Positions 49,657-58,052 of a stretch of 64,000 bases of DNA are shown piece by piece. The notes under the pieces were generated by a model, which was not told the origin of the DNA, did not search any database, and saw nothing but the letters and a program-made list of their open reading frames with translations. The position numbers and the translations under genes were made by a program. Source of the stretch: Microbacterium sediminis (GTDB lineage: Bacteria; Actinomycetota; Actinomycetes; Actinomycetales; Microbacteriaceae); the NCBI RefSeq assembly GCF_004564075.1, contig NZ_CP038256.1:186001-250000 (forward strand). The letters are read 5' to 3'. Positions within the stretch are counted from its first letter, which is position 1; every line of letters begins with the position of its first letter.

Positions 49657-50274
49657 TCAGGGCACCGCGGGGTACGGGCGGGCGCGGAGCAGGCGGGCGA
49701 GGTGCGCGGCGTTGCTCGCGGCGCCGTCCATGGTCGAGGCGACCGCCTGCGGTGTCTCGGGCAGATCCTTGTAGTCGGTGGTGCTCATCGCCTCGCCGTT
49801 CCAGTACACGGCCGCCTGGGCCGGGATCGTGAACCCGATGTCGTTCAGCGCCTGGAACAGGATCGCCGAGATGTGGTGCGCGCCGTCCTCGTTGCCCACG
49901 ACGCCGACGATCGCGACCTTGTCCCACAGGATCGGCCGCCCCTGGTCGTCGGTCGTCGACAGCTCGGCGTCGAGTCGCTCCAGGGCGCGCTGCGCCACGC
50001 TCGAGTGCTGTCCGAGCCAGGTGGGCGTGACGAAGACGAGGATGTCGGCGTCCAGAACCTGCTGCCGGATCCCGGGCCACGCGTCGCCCTCGCCCATGTC
50101 GGCCTCGACGCCCGGTGCGATGTCGTGGTCGACGAGCCGAAGTTCGTGCCCGTCGACGCCGTGCGCCGCGAGCCGATCGAGCAGCTGCCGCGACATCAGA
50201 TGCGTGCTCGAGTCGGCCGGCGAGGGCTTGAGCGTGCAGTTCAGCGCGAGTGCCGTGATGTCGTTGTCCGCCAT
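49657..50274 (-). CDS. NAD(P)H-dependent flavin reductase (flavodoxin-like)
   Basis: The product has 205 residues with the FMN-loop-like LNCTLKPSPADSSTHLMS at the N-terminus, VFVTPTWLGQHSSVAQRALER and IVGVVGNEDGAHHI, as in FMN-dependent reductases. It could reduce quinones or flavins. TAGCGT ends 7 nt before the ATG, favouring this start over a GTG three codons earlier. Confidence 0.85.
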   Translation of the reverse strand: MADNDITALALNCTLKPSPADSSTHLMSRQLLDRLAAHGVDGHELRLVDHDIAPGVEADMGEGDAWPGIRQQVLDADILVFVTPTWLGQHSSVAQRALERLDAELSTTDDQGRPILWDKVAIVGVVGNEDGAHHISAILFQALNDIGFTIPAQAAVYWNGEAMSTTDYKDLPETPQAVASTMDGAASNAAHLARLLRARPYPAVP

Positions 50275-50281
50275 GCCTCGC

Positions 50282-50287
50282 ACGCTA
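50282..50287 (-). promoter_or_regulatory. Leaderless -10 (TAGCGT)
   Basis: It ends 7 nt before the ATG at 50274 on the minus strand. Confidence 0.5.
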
Positions 50288-50402
50288 CGTCGCGCAACGG
50301 GGGTCGCCCATCCGCTTCCGTCGCGCGGCGGCGGTGGCTACCATCCGCCGCCTGGCGTCGGCGCCCCGTGGCCGATCCGCGCCCTCGCCCCGGCGACGCG
50401 AG

Positions 50403-50813
50403 TCAGCGACGGCGCAGCTCGACGACCGGGATGATGCGATCCGTGCGGCGCTCGTACTCGGCGAAGCCGGAGCTCGACTCCGTGAAGCGCCGCCATGCCT
50501 CGTCGCGCTCGTCGCGCGGCAGGTCGCGTGCGCGCACCGGCACGAGGCCCTCTTCAGGCGTCTCGATCTCCACGTCCGGGTGCGCGAGGAGGTTGTGGTA
50601 CCAGGCCGGGTTGTCGGGCGCCCCGCCCTTCGACGCGGCGATGTGCCACACGTCCGGTCCCTGTCGCTGGGCGGCGACGGGAGCGATCCGCTCGGCCCCG
50701 CTCTTCGCGCCGATGTGGTGCAGCAGCACCAGCCCGGTGCCGAAGCCCATGGTGGTGACGTTCCCGCCGTTGGCGCGGAACTCGTCGATGATCTGCTGGT
50801 TGAAGTCCGCCAT
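50403..50813 (-). CDS. Deazaflavin (F420)-dependent nitroreductase-family protein
   Basis: The product has 136 residues, like the Ddn/DUF385 family: LLHHIGAKSGAERIAPV, WHIAASKGGAPDNPAWYHNLLAHPDVEI and RDLPRDERDEAWRRF. These split-barrel enzymes bind F420 and reduce nitro or quinone compounds. TAGCGT ends 7 nt before the ATG. Confidence 0.9.
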   Translation of the reverse strand: MADFNQQIIDEFRANGGNVTTMGFGTGLVLLHHIGAKSGAERIAPVAAQRQGPDVWHIAASKGGAPDNPAWYHNLLAHPDVEIETPEEGLVPVRARDLPRDERDEAWRRFTESSSGFAEYERRTDRIIPVVELRRR

Positions 50814-50820
50814 GCGCCAC

Positions 50821-50826
50821 ACGCTA
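50821..50826 (-). promoter_or_regulatory. Leaderless -10 (TAGCGT)
   Basis: It ends 7 nt before the ATG at 50813 on the minus strand. Confidence 0.5.
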
Positions 50827-50853
50827 CTCCCGGGCGGGGGAGGGCGGTACAAC

Positions 50854-50881
50854 GAAGGCCCCCACCGTGGTGGAGGCCTTC
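50854..50881 (-). terminator. Terminator after tRNA-Gly
   Basis: On the minus strand GAAGGCCTCCACC and GGTGGGGGCCTTC form a 13-bp stem with one mismatch, 4 nt after the CCA end of the tRNA. Confidence 0.7.
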
Positions 50882-50885
50882 AGGG

Positions 50886-50959
50886 TGGAGGGGCTGACGG
50901 GAATCGAACCCGCGCTGTCTGCTTGGGAAGCAGAAGTTCTGCCATTGAACTACAGCCCC
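50886..50959 (-). tRNA. tRNA-Gly (anticodon CCC)
   Basis: The 74-nt gene includes an encoded CCA. Acceptor GGGGCTG pairs with CAGCCCC, the D-arm begins TAGTTCAATGG, the anticodon loop is TTCCCAA giving CCC, and the T-arm is GCGGGTTCGATTCCCGT. It reads GGG codons. Confidence 0.97.
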
Positions 50960-51191
50960 GCGCGTACGCGTACCGACATGCTAACAGCGCGGGGGAGGAG
51001 TGCCGGCGCTGGCCGCCCCGGAACGCGGGTTCGGGATGTGCGTAGCCAGGCTCGGGACGGCCGGTCGGCGGTCGGCGCACCGACCCGACGGCCGCCTGAG
51101 TCCATTGCACCGCGAACCGACCACCGCCGGGGCCCCGAAGGTCCGAACTGAGTGGGGATCGGTGCGATCTGTGCGGGCACTCAACACGCCA

Positions 51192-51197
51192 TAGGCT
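51192..51197 (+). promoter_or_regulatory. Leaderless -10 (TAGGCT) of dcd
   Basis: It ends 6 nt before the GTG start of dcd. Confidence 0.65.
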
Positions 51198-51203
51198 GGG
51201 GGC

Positions 51204-51809
51204 GTGCTGCTCTCGGATCGTGACATCAAGGCCGAACTCGAGTCGGGGCGGATCGGGCTCGACCCACTGGACCTGGGGATGGTCCAGCCGTCGAGCGTGG
51301 ATGTGCGGATCGATCGGTTCTTCCGGCTGTTCGACAACCACAAGTACCCGTTCATCGACCCGGCGGAGGATCAGCCCGACCTCACGCGCCTCGTCGAGGT
51401 CGCCGCGGATGAGCCGTTCATCCTGCACCCCGGCGAGTTCGTGCTGGGCTCGACCTTCGAGGCCGTGACCCTGCCCGACGACGTCGCCGCGCGACTCGAG
51501 GGCAAGTCGTCGCTGGGCCGGCTCGGCCTGCTCACGCACTCGACCGCCGGGTTCATCGACCCCGGGTTCTCGGGCCACGTCACGCTGGAGCTGTCGAACG
51601 TCGCGACGCTGCCGATCAAGCTCTGGCCGGGCATGAAGATCGGCCAGCTGTGCTTCTTCCGCCTGACCTCGCCGGCCGAGAACCCCTATGGCTCCGGGCC
51701 CTACGGCAACCGCTACCAGGGCCAGCGCGGCCCGACCGCCTCGCGCTCGTTCCGCGGCTTCCACCGCACCGACGTCTCGGTCACCGACGCGGGCTCCCAG
51801 GCCGGCTGA
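51204..51809 (+). CDS. dcd: dCTP deaminase
   Basis: The product has 201 residues. [28 protein letters not shown] is the dUTPase-fold active region, with conserved Ser, Arg and catalytic Glu in GHVTLELSN. The C-terminal swivel ends [11 protein letters not shown]. It makes dUTP from dCTP; actinobacterial members often go on to dUMP (bifunctional DCD-DUT), which I cannot decide here. The leaderless -10 fixes the GTG start. Confidence 0.95.
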   Translation: MLLSDRDIKAELESGRIGLDPLDLGMVQPSSVDVRIDRFFRLFDNHKYPFIDPAEDQPDLTRLVEVAADEPFILHPGEFVLGSTFEAVTLPDDVAARLEGKSSLGRLGLLTHSTAGFIDPGFSGHVTLELSNVATLPIKLWPGMKIGQLCFFRLTSPAENPYGSGPYGNRYQGQRGPTASRSFRGFHRTDVSVTDAGSQAG

Positions 51810-51832
51810 CCGGGCCGGGACCGCGGATCGGT

Positions 51833-51902
51833 GAGACTGCACGCCTGCGCCGAGACAGCTGGCACCGTACGCGGTCTCGGCGCAGAGCTGCAGTCTCGCG
51901 GA
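51833..51902. repeat. 70-bp palindromic repeat, copy 1
   Basis: The copy starts GAGACTGCACGCCTGCGCC and ends GCTGCAGTCTCGCGGA. Outer arms GAGACTGCA/TGCAGTCTC pair perfectly, and the inner arms CTGCGCCGAGA/TCTCGGCGCAG pair too, giving a long hairpin. Copy 2 lies 289 bp on, matching at 61 of 70 positions. Confidence 0.85.
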
Positions 51903-52121
51903 GCCTGAACCCCGGCGCGGGACCCGGCCCCCGGCCGCAGCGCGCCTGCGCTCGGGCGGATCCTCGGCGCCCACCGGAGGATGATCGCGCTCGGGCGGAG
52001 GAATCCGCGCGTATCCGCCCGCCGGCGCGCGGAACTCCGTCGCTGTGCGCAGATCCCCCGTCGCTGTGCGGATGCCCCGCGGCACGCGGGCGGCGGCACC
52101 CGCGCCCCCTGACGGCACCGC

Positions 52122-52191
52122 GAGACTGCACGCCTGCGCCGAGACAGCTGACGTTGCACGCTGTTTCGGCGCGGGGCTGCAGTCTCGCGGA
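52122..52191. repeat. 70-bp palindromic repeat, copy 2
   Basis: It has the same length and end sequences as copy 1; most differences are in the loop and the right inner arm. Between the copies is GC-rich sequence with CCGGCGCGGG and repeats of GCGGATC/ATCCGC type. The whole 51810-52276 gap has no convincing gene. Confidence 0.85.
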
Positions 52192-52276
52192 ACCCGCGTC
52201 CCAGCCCCGGCCCCGGCCCCGTGCCCCGGCCCCGCGACCCCCGCGCGCCGCAGCCCCCGCGTCAGCAACCCCCGCG

Positions 52277-53116
52277 TCAGCCCTTCTCGGCGCCCTCCGT
52301 GGTCGACATGATGCGGCGCTGGAAGAGGAAGAACACGATCGCGACCGGGATCGTCATGAGCACCGCGGCCGCGAGCTTGAGCGGGAACTGGTTGCCCGAT
52401 CCGAGCTGACCCGACACGAGCGCGCCGACACCCGTGGTGAGGGTGTGCAGCTCGGGGCTCTGGCGCGAGATCACGAAGTGGCTGAACTCGTTCCACGAGC
52501 CCTGGAACGACAGGATCGTCAGCGTGATGATCGAGGGCGTCGCCATCGGCAGCGTCACCGACCAGAACGTGCGGAACACGCCGGCGCCGTCGATCCGCGC
52601 CGCCTCCTCGATCGAGGCGGGCAGCGAGTCGAAGAACTGCTTCATGATGAAGATGCCCGTGGCGTCGACGAGCAGCGGCAGGATCATGCCGGCGTAGGTG
52701 TCGTAGATGCCGAGCTCCTTGATCACGAGGAAGCGCGGGATCATCAGCACGACCGACGGCACCGCCATCACGCCCACGAAGATCGCGAACACCGCCTGGC
52801 GCCCCGCGAACCTCAGGCGCGACAGCGCGTAGCCGGCGAGGGAGTCGAAGAACACGCGGCAGATCGTGACGATGATCGTGATGACGAGCGAGTTCGCCGA
52901 CAGCGGCAGGTCGGTGCCGGTGAACAGCCGCTCGTACGCGGCCCAGGTGAAGGTCTCGGGCAGCAGCGACATCGGGTTCTGCGTCGCGTCGGCGTCTGTC
53001 TTGAACGAGTTCGCCACCGAGATCACGAACGGCGAGATGTACACCGCCGCGAGGGCGACGAGCACGATGTAGGTCACGACGACGCCGGCGCTGAACCGCT
53101 GAGCGGTGGTCTTCAT
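52277..53116 (-). CDS. Sugar ABC transporter permease, MalG type
   Basis: The product has 279 residues, six helices. The EAA loop is EEAARIDGAGVFRTFWSVTLP. The C-terminus FFLFQRRIMSTTEGAEKG is typical of CUT1 permeases. It overlaps the MalF-type gene by 4 bp. With it, it forms the channel for an oligosaccharide or glucoside. Confidence 0.93.
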   Translation of the reverse strand: MKTTAQRFSAGVVVTYIVLVALAAVYISPFVISVANSFKTDADATQNPMSLLPETFTWAAYERLFTGTDLPLSANSLVITIIVTICRVFFDSLAGYALSRLRFAGRQAVFAIFVGVMAVPSVVLMIPRFLVIKELGIYDTYAGMILPLLVDATGIFIMKQFFDSLPASIEEAARIDGAGVFRTFWSVTLPMATPSIITLTILSFQGSWNEFSHFVISRQSPELHTLTTGVGALVSGQLGSGNQFPLKLAAAVLMTIPVAIVFFLFQRRIMSTTEGAEKG

Positions 53117-54252
53117 CGCTGCCCCTCCCCGACGCGGGCGAGGCGGCCCTCTTCCGCGGCGCGCAGGAACGAGCGCAGCTGGCGCCGCGATCCCGCCTCG
53201 CGATCGCGCAGCACCCACCGCTGGAACAGCGAGAGCACCACGATGATGAGGAACAGCACGAACGCGATCGCCGCCGCGATGCCCGGCTCGTGGTTCTCGA
53301 AGGCCTGGTTGTAGGCCATGTATGCCGGGCTCGTCAGGGTCTGCGCCGCCGGGGTGTTGGCCGTCAGGTAGACCTGATCGAACACCTGCCAGGTGCCGAT
53401 GAGGCCGAGCGTCAGCACGGTGAACAGCGTGGGGCGCAGCATCGGGAGGGTGATCCGCCAGAACGCCGTCCACTTCGTCGCACCGTCGACCGCGGCCGCC
53501 TCGGAGATCTCGCCGCCGACGTTCTGCAGCCCCGCGAGGAAGAGCAGCATGAACGTGCCCGAGGTGGTGAACACCGCCAGGATGATGAGCACGCACTGCG
53601 CCACCGACGGCCCGCCGATCCAGCTCCACGCCGAGACGCCGAGGAACCCGGGCTCGTTCCAGCCGGCCGGCGGCGAATCCACGCCGAACACCCCGAGCAG
53701 GCTGTGGATCACGCCGTCGCCGTTCGCCATCCAGTTCGGCCCGGTGATCCCCACCCAGCTGAGCATCACGTTCACGACGCCCGAGGTGCTGAACAGGAAC
53801 AGGAACACGCCCGTGATCGCGATCGACGACGTCACCGACGGGAAGTAGAACGCCGTGCGGAAGAAGCCCTTCGCCTTCAGCAGCCGGTTGTTCACCTGCA
53901 CCGCCAGGAACAGCGCGAGCATCGTCTGCAGCGGCACGACGAACAGCACGTAGTACACGTTGTTGCGGATCGCCCGCCCGAACAGCTCGCGGGTGAGGCC
54001 GTCGTCGGTGAGGATCGTGCCGTAGTTCTCGCCGCCGACGAAGTCCACGCTGTCGTTGAACAGCGGGGAGCGGCGCCCGTTCCAGTCGGTGAAGCTCACC
54101 CACAGCGCCAGCAGGATCGGCAGGATCAAGAACACGCCGATGATCACGATCGCGGGCAGGGTGAACAGCCACCCCGCCGCCTGCTCGCCCCCGTTCGTGG
54201 CGCCCCGGCGCCGACCCCTTCGGGCCGGTGCCGGGGCGGTCGCGGTCGTCAC
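53113..54252 (-). CDS. Sugar ABC transporter permease, MalF type
   Basis: The product has 379 residues. Compared with usual CUT1 MalF-type permeases (about 300) it has an insertion of about 60 residues around HSLLGVFGVDSPPAGWNEPGF. The EAA loop is SEAAAVDGATKWTAFWRITLP. An N-terminal basic stretch RRGRRRG precedes the first helix. Encoded between the binding protein and the MalG-type permease. Confidence 0.92.
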   Translation of the reverse strand: MTTATAPAPARRGRRRGATNGGEQAAGWLFTLPAIVIIGVFLILPILLALWVSFTDWNGRRSPLFNDSVDFVGGENYGTILTDDGLTRELFGRAIRNNVYYVLFVVPLQTMLALFLAVQVNNRLLKAKGFFRTAFYFPSVTSSIAITGVFLFLFSTSGVVNVMLSWVGITGPNWMANGDGVIHSLLGVFGVDSPPAGWNEPGFLGVSAWSWIGGPSVAQCVLIILAVFTTSGTFMLLFLAGLQNVGGEISEAAAVDGATKWTAFWRITLPMLRPTLFTVLTLGLIGTWQVFDQVYLTANTPAAQTLTSPAYMAYNQAFENHEPGIAAAIAFVLFLIIVVLSLFQRWVLRDREAGSRRQLRSFLRAAEEGRLARVGEGQR

Positions 54253-54256
54253 GCGA

Positions 54257-55474
54257 TCACTCCTGTGCGGCGTCGTACGCGGTCTGCAGCTGCGTCTGGA
54301 TCCCCGCGAGGAACTCGGCGGGATCGGCCGACGCGAGCGTGGTGACCCCGTTGTTGAACTCGGTGACCACGTCGGCCGCGCCGGGGAAGCTCACCGGGTT
54401 GGTGGCGTACTCGGCTCCGGCCACGAAGGCCTCGTTCTCGGGGTAGGTCTCGGCGTACGTCGCGGCCGCCGACTCCGTGGACGGGATCACGCCGAACGCG
54501 TCGCTGAACGCGAGCTGCTGCTCGTCGCTCGTGAGGAACTCGACCAGATCGATCGCGTCATCGGCCGTCTCCGACCCCTCGGGAATGCCCCAGCAGTTCG
54601 AGAACGTGAACGTGCCCTTGCCGCCCGGGCCGGCCGGCAGCTCGACCACCCGGTACGACACGTCGGGGAAGTCGGTCTCGAGCGCGCCCGAGATCCACGG
54701 TCCCTCGACGACCATCGCCGCCTTGCCCTGGCCGAACGCCTCGCCCGCCCAGCCCGCGCCGAGGTCGGCGGGCCACTGCATCGTGCCGGCGTTCAGCAGG
54801 CCCTGCAGGTAGGTGAGCGCCTCGACGTTCTCGGGGGCGTCGGCGGTCACGGTGTCGCCGTCCATGAGCCCGCCGCCGGCCTGCGCCATGAACGCCCCGA
54901 CGCGCTGGTACTCCGCGCCCATCGACAGCCCCGCGACGCCGTCGGAGGTGAGCCGCTCCGCGGCCGACTGCAGCTGCTCCCACGTGGTCGGGATGTCGGC
55001 GTCGGTCAGGCCCGCGGCCTCCCACAGCTGGGTGTTGATGACGAGCCCGAGCGTCGAGAAGTCCTTCGGCGCGCAGAAGAACTGGCCGTCGTAGCTGAAG
55101 GCGTCGACGAGGGCGGGGTAGAAGTCGTCCGCGTTGGGCAGGTCCTCTGCATAGGGCTCGAGGTAGTCGTCCGACGCGTAGGTCTGGAACTGATCCCAGC
55201 TCATGTAGAAGAGATCGGGCGGGGTGTCTCCGGCGTAGCCCTGCGCCAGCTCCTGGTTCAGGTCGCTGGCGGGGATGACCTCCACGTCGATGCCGGAGTC
55301 CTCGCTCCACGCGTCGACCGCGGTCTGCAGGGCGTTCGTCTCGGCGTCGCCCGAGGATCCGAACAGGATGGTCAGGCCCTCGTCGGAGCCGCCGCCCCCG
55401 TCGCCCCCGCCACAGCCCGCGAGAACGAGGGTCAGCCCGCCGAGAGCGGCGAGCGCTGTCACCTTTCGATTCAT
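54257..55474 (-). CDS. Sugar ABC transporter substrate-binding lipoprotein
   Basis: The product has 405 residues of solute-binding family 1. Lipobox TLVLAGC then a GGGDGGGGSDEG linker. Fold signatures include AAERLTSDGVAGLSMG, AAMVVEGPWISGAL and SNCWGIPEG. It captures a sugar outside the cell for the two permeases. No ATPase is encoded nearby, so a shared MsiK-type ATPase is likely. The chosen ATG at 55474 is the only one that leaves a proper signal peptide. Confidence 0.93.
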   Translation of the reverse strand: MNRKVTALAALGGLTLVLAGCGGGDGGGGSDEGLTILFGSSGDAETNALQTAVDAWSEDSGIDVEVIPASDLNQELAQGYAGDTPPDLFYMSWDQFQTYASDDYLEPYAEDLPNADDFYPALVDAFSYDGQFFCAPKDFSTLGLVINTQLWEAAGLTDADIPTTWEQLQSAAERLTSDGVAGLSMGAEYQRVGAFMAQAGGGLMDGDTVTADAPENVEALTYLQGLLNAGTMQWPADLGAGWAGEAFGQGKAAMVVEGPWISGALETDFPDVSYRVVELPAGPGGKGTFTFSNCWGIPEGSETADDAIDLVEFLTSDEQQLAFSDAFGVIPSTESAAATYAETYPENEAFVAGAEYATNPVSFPGAADVVTEFNNGVTTLASADPAEFLAGIQTQLQTAYDAAQE

Positions 55475-55529
55475 CAGATTGCCCCCAATCACGGCTTGGT
55501 CCGGCCGCTCGGTCGCACCGTCCGATGCT

Positions 55530-55541
55530 GATGTGCACATC
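55530..55541. promoter_or_regulatory. 12-bp perfect palindrome GATGTGCACATC
   Basis: It lies in the 171-bp region between the sugar transporter operon and the divergent glycosidase gene, 56 nt before the binding protein start. It is a candidate operator, for instance of a LacI-type regulator, none of which is encoded here. Confidence 0.5.
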
Positions 55542-55632
55542 CTCGTGCGTTCGATTGCGCGAGGCTAGGGGGTGGCGCGCGAGCGCCGGATCGTGCCAGC
55601 TTCCTCCCTGGCCGGGTGTCAGCGGCCGGGGC

Positions 55633-55638
55633 TAACGT
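55633..55638 (+). promoter_or_regulatory. Leaderless -10 (TAACGT)
   Basis: It ends 7 nt before the ATG at 55646 and favours this start over an in-frame GTG at 55616. Confidence 0.5.
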
Positions 55639-55645
55639 GGACGGC

Positions 55646-57553
55646 ATGCAGACGTCGACGGACGGCCCGGAGCACCTGCGGCAGCCGCTGCTCGATCGTG
55701 AACGGGTGGTGCTGGCCGCGCCCACCCAGGTGTGGTCCTCGCGTGACGGCGACGCGTGGGACATGCCGGTGCACGGCCTCTTCCACGGCGACTCGCGCAT
55801 CCTGTCGGGCCTGAGGCTGCGTGTCAGCGGCGAGGTGCCCGAGGCGATCGGCCACTACGGCTGGAGCGGCGAGCTGGCGTTCGAGGGGATCGTCCGCGCG
55901 GTGGACGATCCCACCCCCGACCCGCGCGTGCGGGTGCTGCGCACACGCAGCGTGCGGGCCGGCGAGGTGACCGAGCGGATCCGGATCGACAGCGGCCTCG
56001 ACGAGCCGGTCCGTGCGGACGTCGTGCTCGAGCTGCGCATCGGCATGGCGGAGCTCGGCGACGTGAAGGCCGGCCTGCGCCCGGCCAGCGCGCACGAGTT
56101 CGTGGCGTCGGAGCCCGGGGCGCATGCCACCGCCACCGATGGGCGCCGCCGCATCGCCGTCACCGCCGAGGGGGCGCACGTGCAGGCGGAGGGCGACATC
56201 ATCCGGCTGCGCTGGGAGTGCGCGATCGCGCCGCGCGGGCAGGCCGAGGTCGCCGCCGTGATGGCGGTGGGCGACGCGCTCGGCGTCTTCGGCGGCTACG
56301 ACGGCGACGAGCCGTGGCGCCCCCTGCCGCCCACGGGCGACCTGCTCCTGGACCGGTGGTCGTCGCGGGCGCGCGACGACCTCGGCGCGCTGCTGATGTC
56401 CGACCCCGCGTCCGGCGATGCGTTCCTCGCGGCGGGATCGCCGTGGTTCTTCACGCTGTTCGGCCGCGACTCGCTCATCGCCGCCCGCTTCCTGCTGCCG
56501 CAGGGACCGGAGTTGGCCTGGGGAACGCTGCGCACCCTCGCGTCGCGGCAGGGCACGAAGGTCGACATCGAGACGGCCGAGCAGCCGGGCAAGATCCTGC
56601 ACGAGGTGCGCTCGAGCTACTTCGACATGCCGGGCGAGGGCATCCACCTGCCGCCGCTGTACTACGGCACGATCGACGCCACCCCGCTGTGGATCATCCT
56701 GCTGCACGGGGCGTGGCGGCACGGCATCGAGCTCGAGCGCATCCGCGAGCTGCAGCCGGCGCTGGAGGCGGCCCTCGCCTGGCTGCGGGATGACGGGTGC
56801 CCCGACGACACGGGCTTCCTCAAGTACATCGACGAGTCGGGCCACGGGCTGGCCAACCAGGGCTGGAAGGACTCGGGCGACTCGATCCGCTTCAGCGACG
56901 GGCGGATCGCGGAGGGGCCGATCGCGCTGTGCGAGGTGCAGGGCCAGGCGTACCAGGCGGCCGTGCTCGGCGCCGAGCTGCTCGATGCCCTCGGCGCCGA
57001 TGGCGGCGACGCGTTCCGCGACTGGGCCGAGGCGCTCAAGCAGCGGTTCCGCCGTGAGTTCTGGGTGGAGCGGCGCGGGCTGCGCTTCCCGGCGATCGCG
57101 CTCGACGGGCACGGCGAGCCGGTCGACTCGCTCACCTCGAACATCGGCCAGCTGGTCGGCACCGGAATCCTCGATGCCGACGAGGAGAAGGCGATCGCGG
57201 ATCTGCTGATCGATCCCCGCCTGTCGTCGGGCTTCGGGCTGCGCACGATGGCGTCGGACGAGGCGGCCTACTGGCCGCTGTCGTACCACTGCGGCACGGT
57301 GTGGCCGCACGACACGGCCGTGGCGATCGAGGGCCTGCTGGCCTCGGGCTTCCGGGTGCACGCGCGCGACCTCGCCCGCCAGCTGCTCGTCGCGGCCGAG
57401 TCGTTCGCCTGGCGCCTGCCCGAGCTCTACTCGGGCGAGCCCGCCGATCGCGCCGGCAAGCGGCTGCAGCCCGCGCGCTACCCCGCGGCGTGCCGCCCGC
57501 AGGCGTGGGCCGCGGCGGCGGTGGTGCCGGTGCACCGTGCGCTGACCGAGTAG
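55646..57553 (+). CDS. Glycogen-debranching-type glycosidase (amylo-1,6-glucosidase family)
   Basis: The product has 635 residues. Residues about 20-210 match the N-terminal bis-MGD/GDE_N_bis domain (GLFHGDSRILSGLRLRVSGE). The rest is an (alpha/alpha)6 barrel: SPWFFTLFGRDSLIAARFLL near 265, SGHGLANQGWKDSGDSIRF near 410, and VWPHDTAVAIEGLL near 550. Asp and Glu in these blocks are the likely catalytic pair. It removes alpha-linked glucose or similar sugars. Divergence from the sugar transporter suggests they act together on the imported glycoside. Confidence 0.88.
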   Translation: MQTSTDGPEHLRQPLLDRERVVLAAPTQVWSSRDGDAWDMPVHGLFHGDSRILSGLRLRVSGEVPEAIGHYGWSGELAFEGIVRAVDDPTPDPRVRVLRTRSVRAGEVTERIRIDSGLDEPVRADVVLELRIGMAELGDVKAGLRPASAHEFVASEPGAHATATDGRRRIAVTAEGAHVQAEGDIIRLRWECAIAPRGQAEVAAVMAVGDALGVFGGYDGDEPWRPLPPTGDLLLDRWSSRARDDLGALLMSDPASGDAFLAAGSPWFFTLFGRDSLIAARFLLPQGPELAWGTLRTLASRQGTKVDIETAEQPGKILHEVRSSYFDMPGEGIHLPPLYYGTIDATPLWIILLHGAWRHGIELERIRELQPALEAALAWLRDDGCPDDTGFLKYIDESGHGLANQGWKDSGDSIRFSDGRIAEGPIALCEVQGQAYQAAVLGAELLDALGADGGDAFRDWAEALKQRFRREFWVERRGLRFPAIALDGHGEPVDSLTSNIGQLVGTGILDADEEKAIADLLIDPRLSSGFGLRTMASDEAAYWPLSYHCGTVWPHDTAVAIEGLLASGFRVHARDLARQLLVAAESFAWRLPELYSGEPADRAGKRLQPARYPAACRPQAWAAAAVVPVHRALTE

Positions 57554-57557
57554 GGCG

Positions 57558-57923
57558 TCAGCGCACGTCGCCGTCGACGTAGAACCAGCGGCCGCCGCGC
57601 CGGGCGAAGCGGCTGCGCTCGGTCATCGCGCCGTCGCCGCGCGGCGTGCGGTACCGGGCCGTGAACTCCACCTCGTCGCCCGTGGCGTCGTGGATCTCGA
57701 GCTCCGTCCACTCGGTGTCGTCGTCGAGGTCGAGCTCGGTCGGCCGCGTGCGCGGGTGCCACGTGCGCAGCAGGTAGTCGGCGTCCCGGCGGGCGAAGGC
57801 GCTGTAGCGCGATCGCATGAGCCGCGCGGGCGTCTCGGCGAGCGTCGCGCCGGTGTGGAGCGGGCCGCAGCACTGCGGGTACGGTCGCCCGGATCCGCAG
57901 GGGCAGGCGCTCGCGAAGCTCAC
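57558..57923 (-). CDS. YchJ/UPF0225 family SEC-C protein
   Basis: The product has 121 residues. The N-terminal SEC-C zinc motif is CPCGSGRPYPQCCGPLH (residues 8-24). YSAFARRDADYLLRTWHP and FTARYRTPRG follow, as in YchJ. Function is unknown; zinc binding likely. GTG start, with TACAGT ending 6 nt upstream. Confidence 0.9.
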   Translation of the reverse strand: MSFASACPCGSGRPYPQCCGPLHTGATLAETPARLMRSRYSAFARRDADYLLRTWHPRTRPTELDLDDDTEWTELEIHDATGDEVEFTARYRTPRGDGAMTERSRFARRGGRWFYVDGDVR

Positions 57924-57929
57924 CGCCCG

Positions 57930-57935
57930 ACTGTA
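57930..57935 (-). promoter_or_regulatory. Leaderless -10 (TACAGT)
   Basis: It ends 6 nt before the GTG at 57923 on the minus strand. Confidence 0.55.
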
Positions 57936-58052
57936 CCGCGCGGGCGGGTCGTGCTCGCGGGTCTCGTGCGCTCGGGGCGGCGGCGGGGTCCGGCGCTTCC
58001 GGCGAGGCGATCGAGGATCGCGTTCTCCGGAAGCGCGCGGGCCCTCCGGCGA

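Noticed and set aside
51833-52191. CRISPR-like array
   Set aside because: There are only two copies with a 219-bp gap, both long palindromes, and no cas genes.
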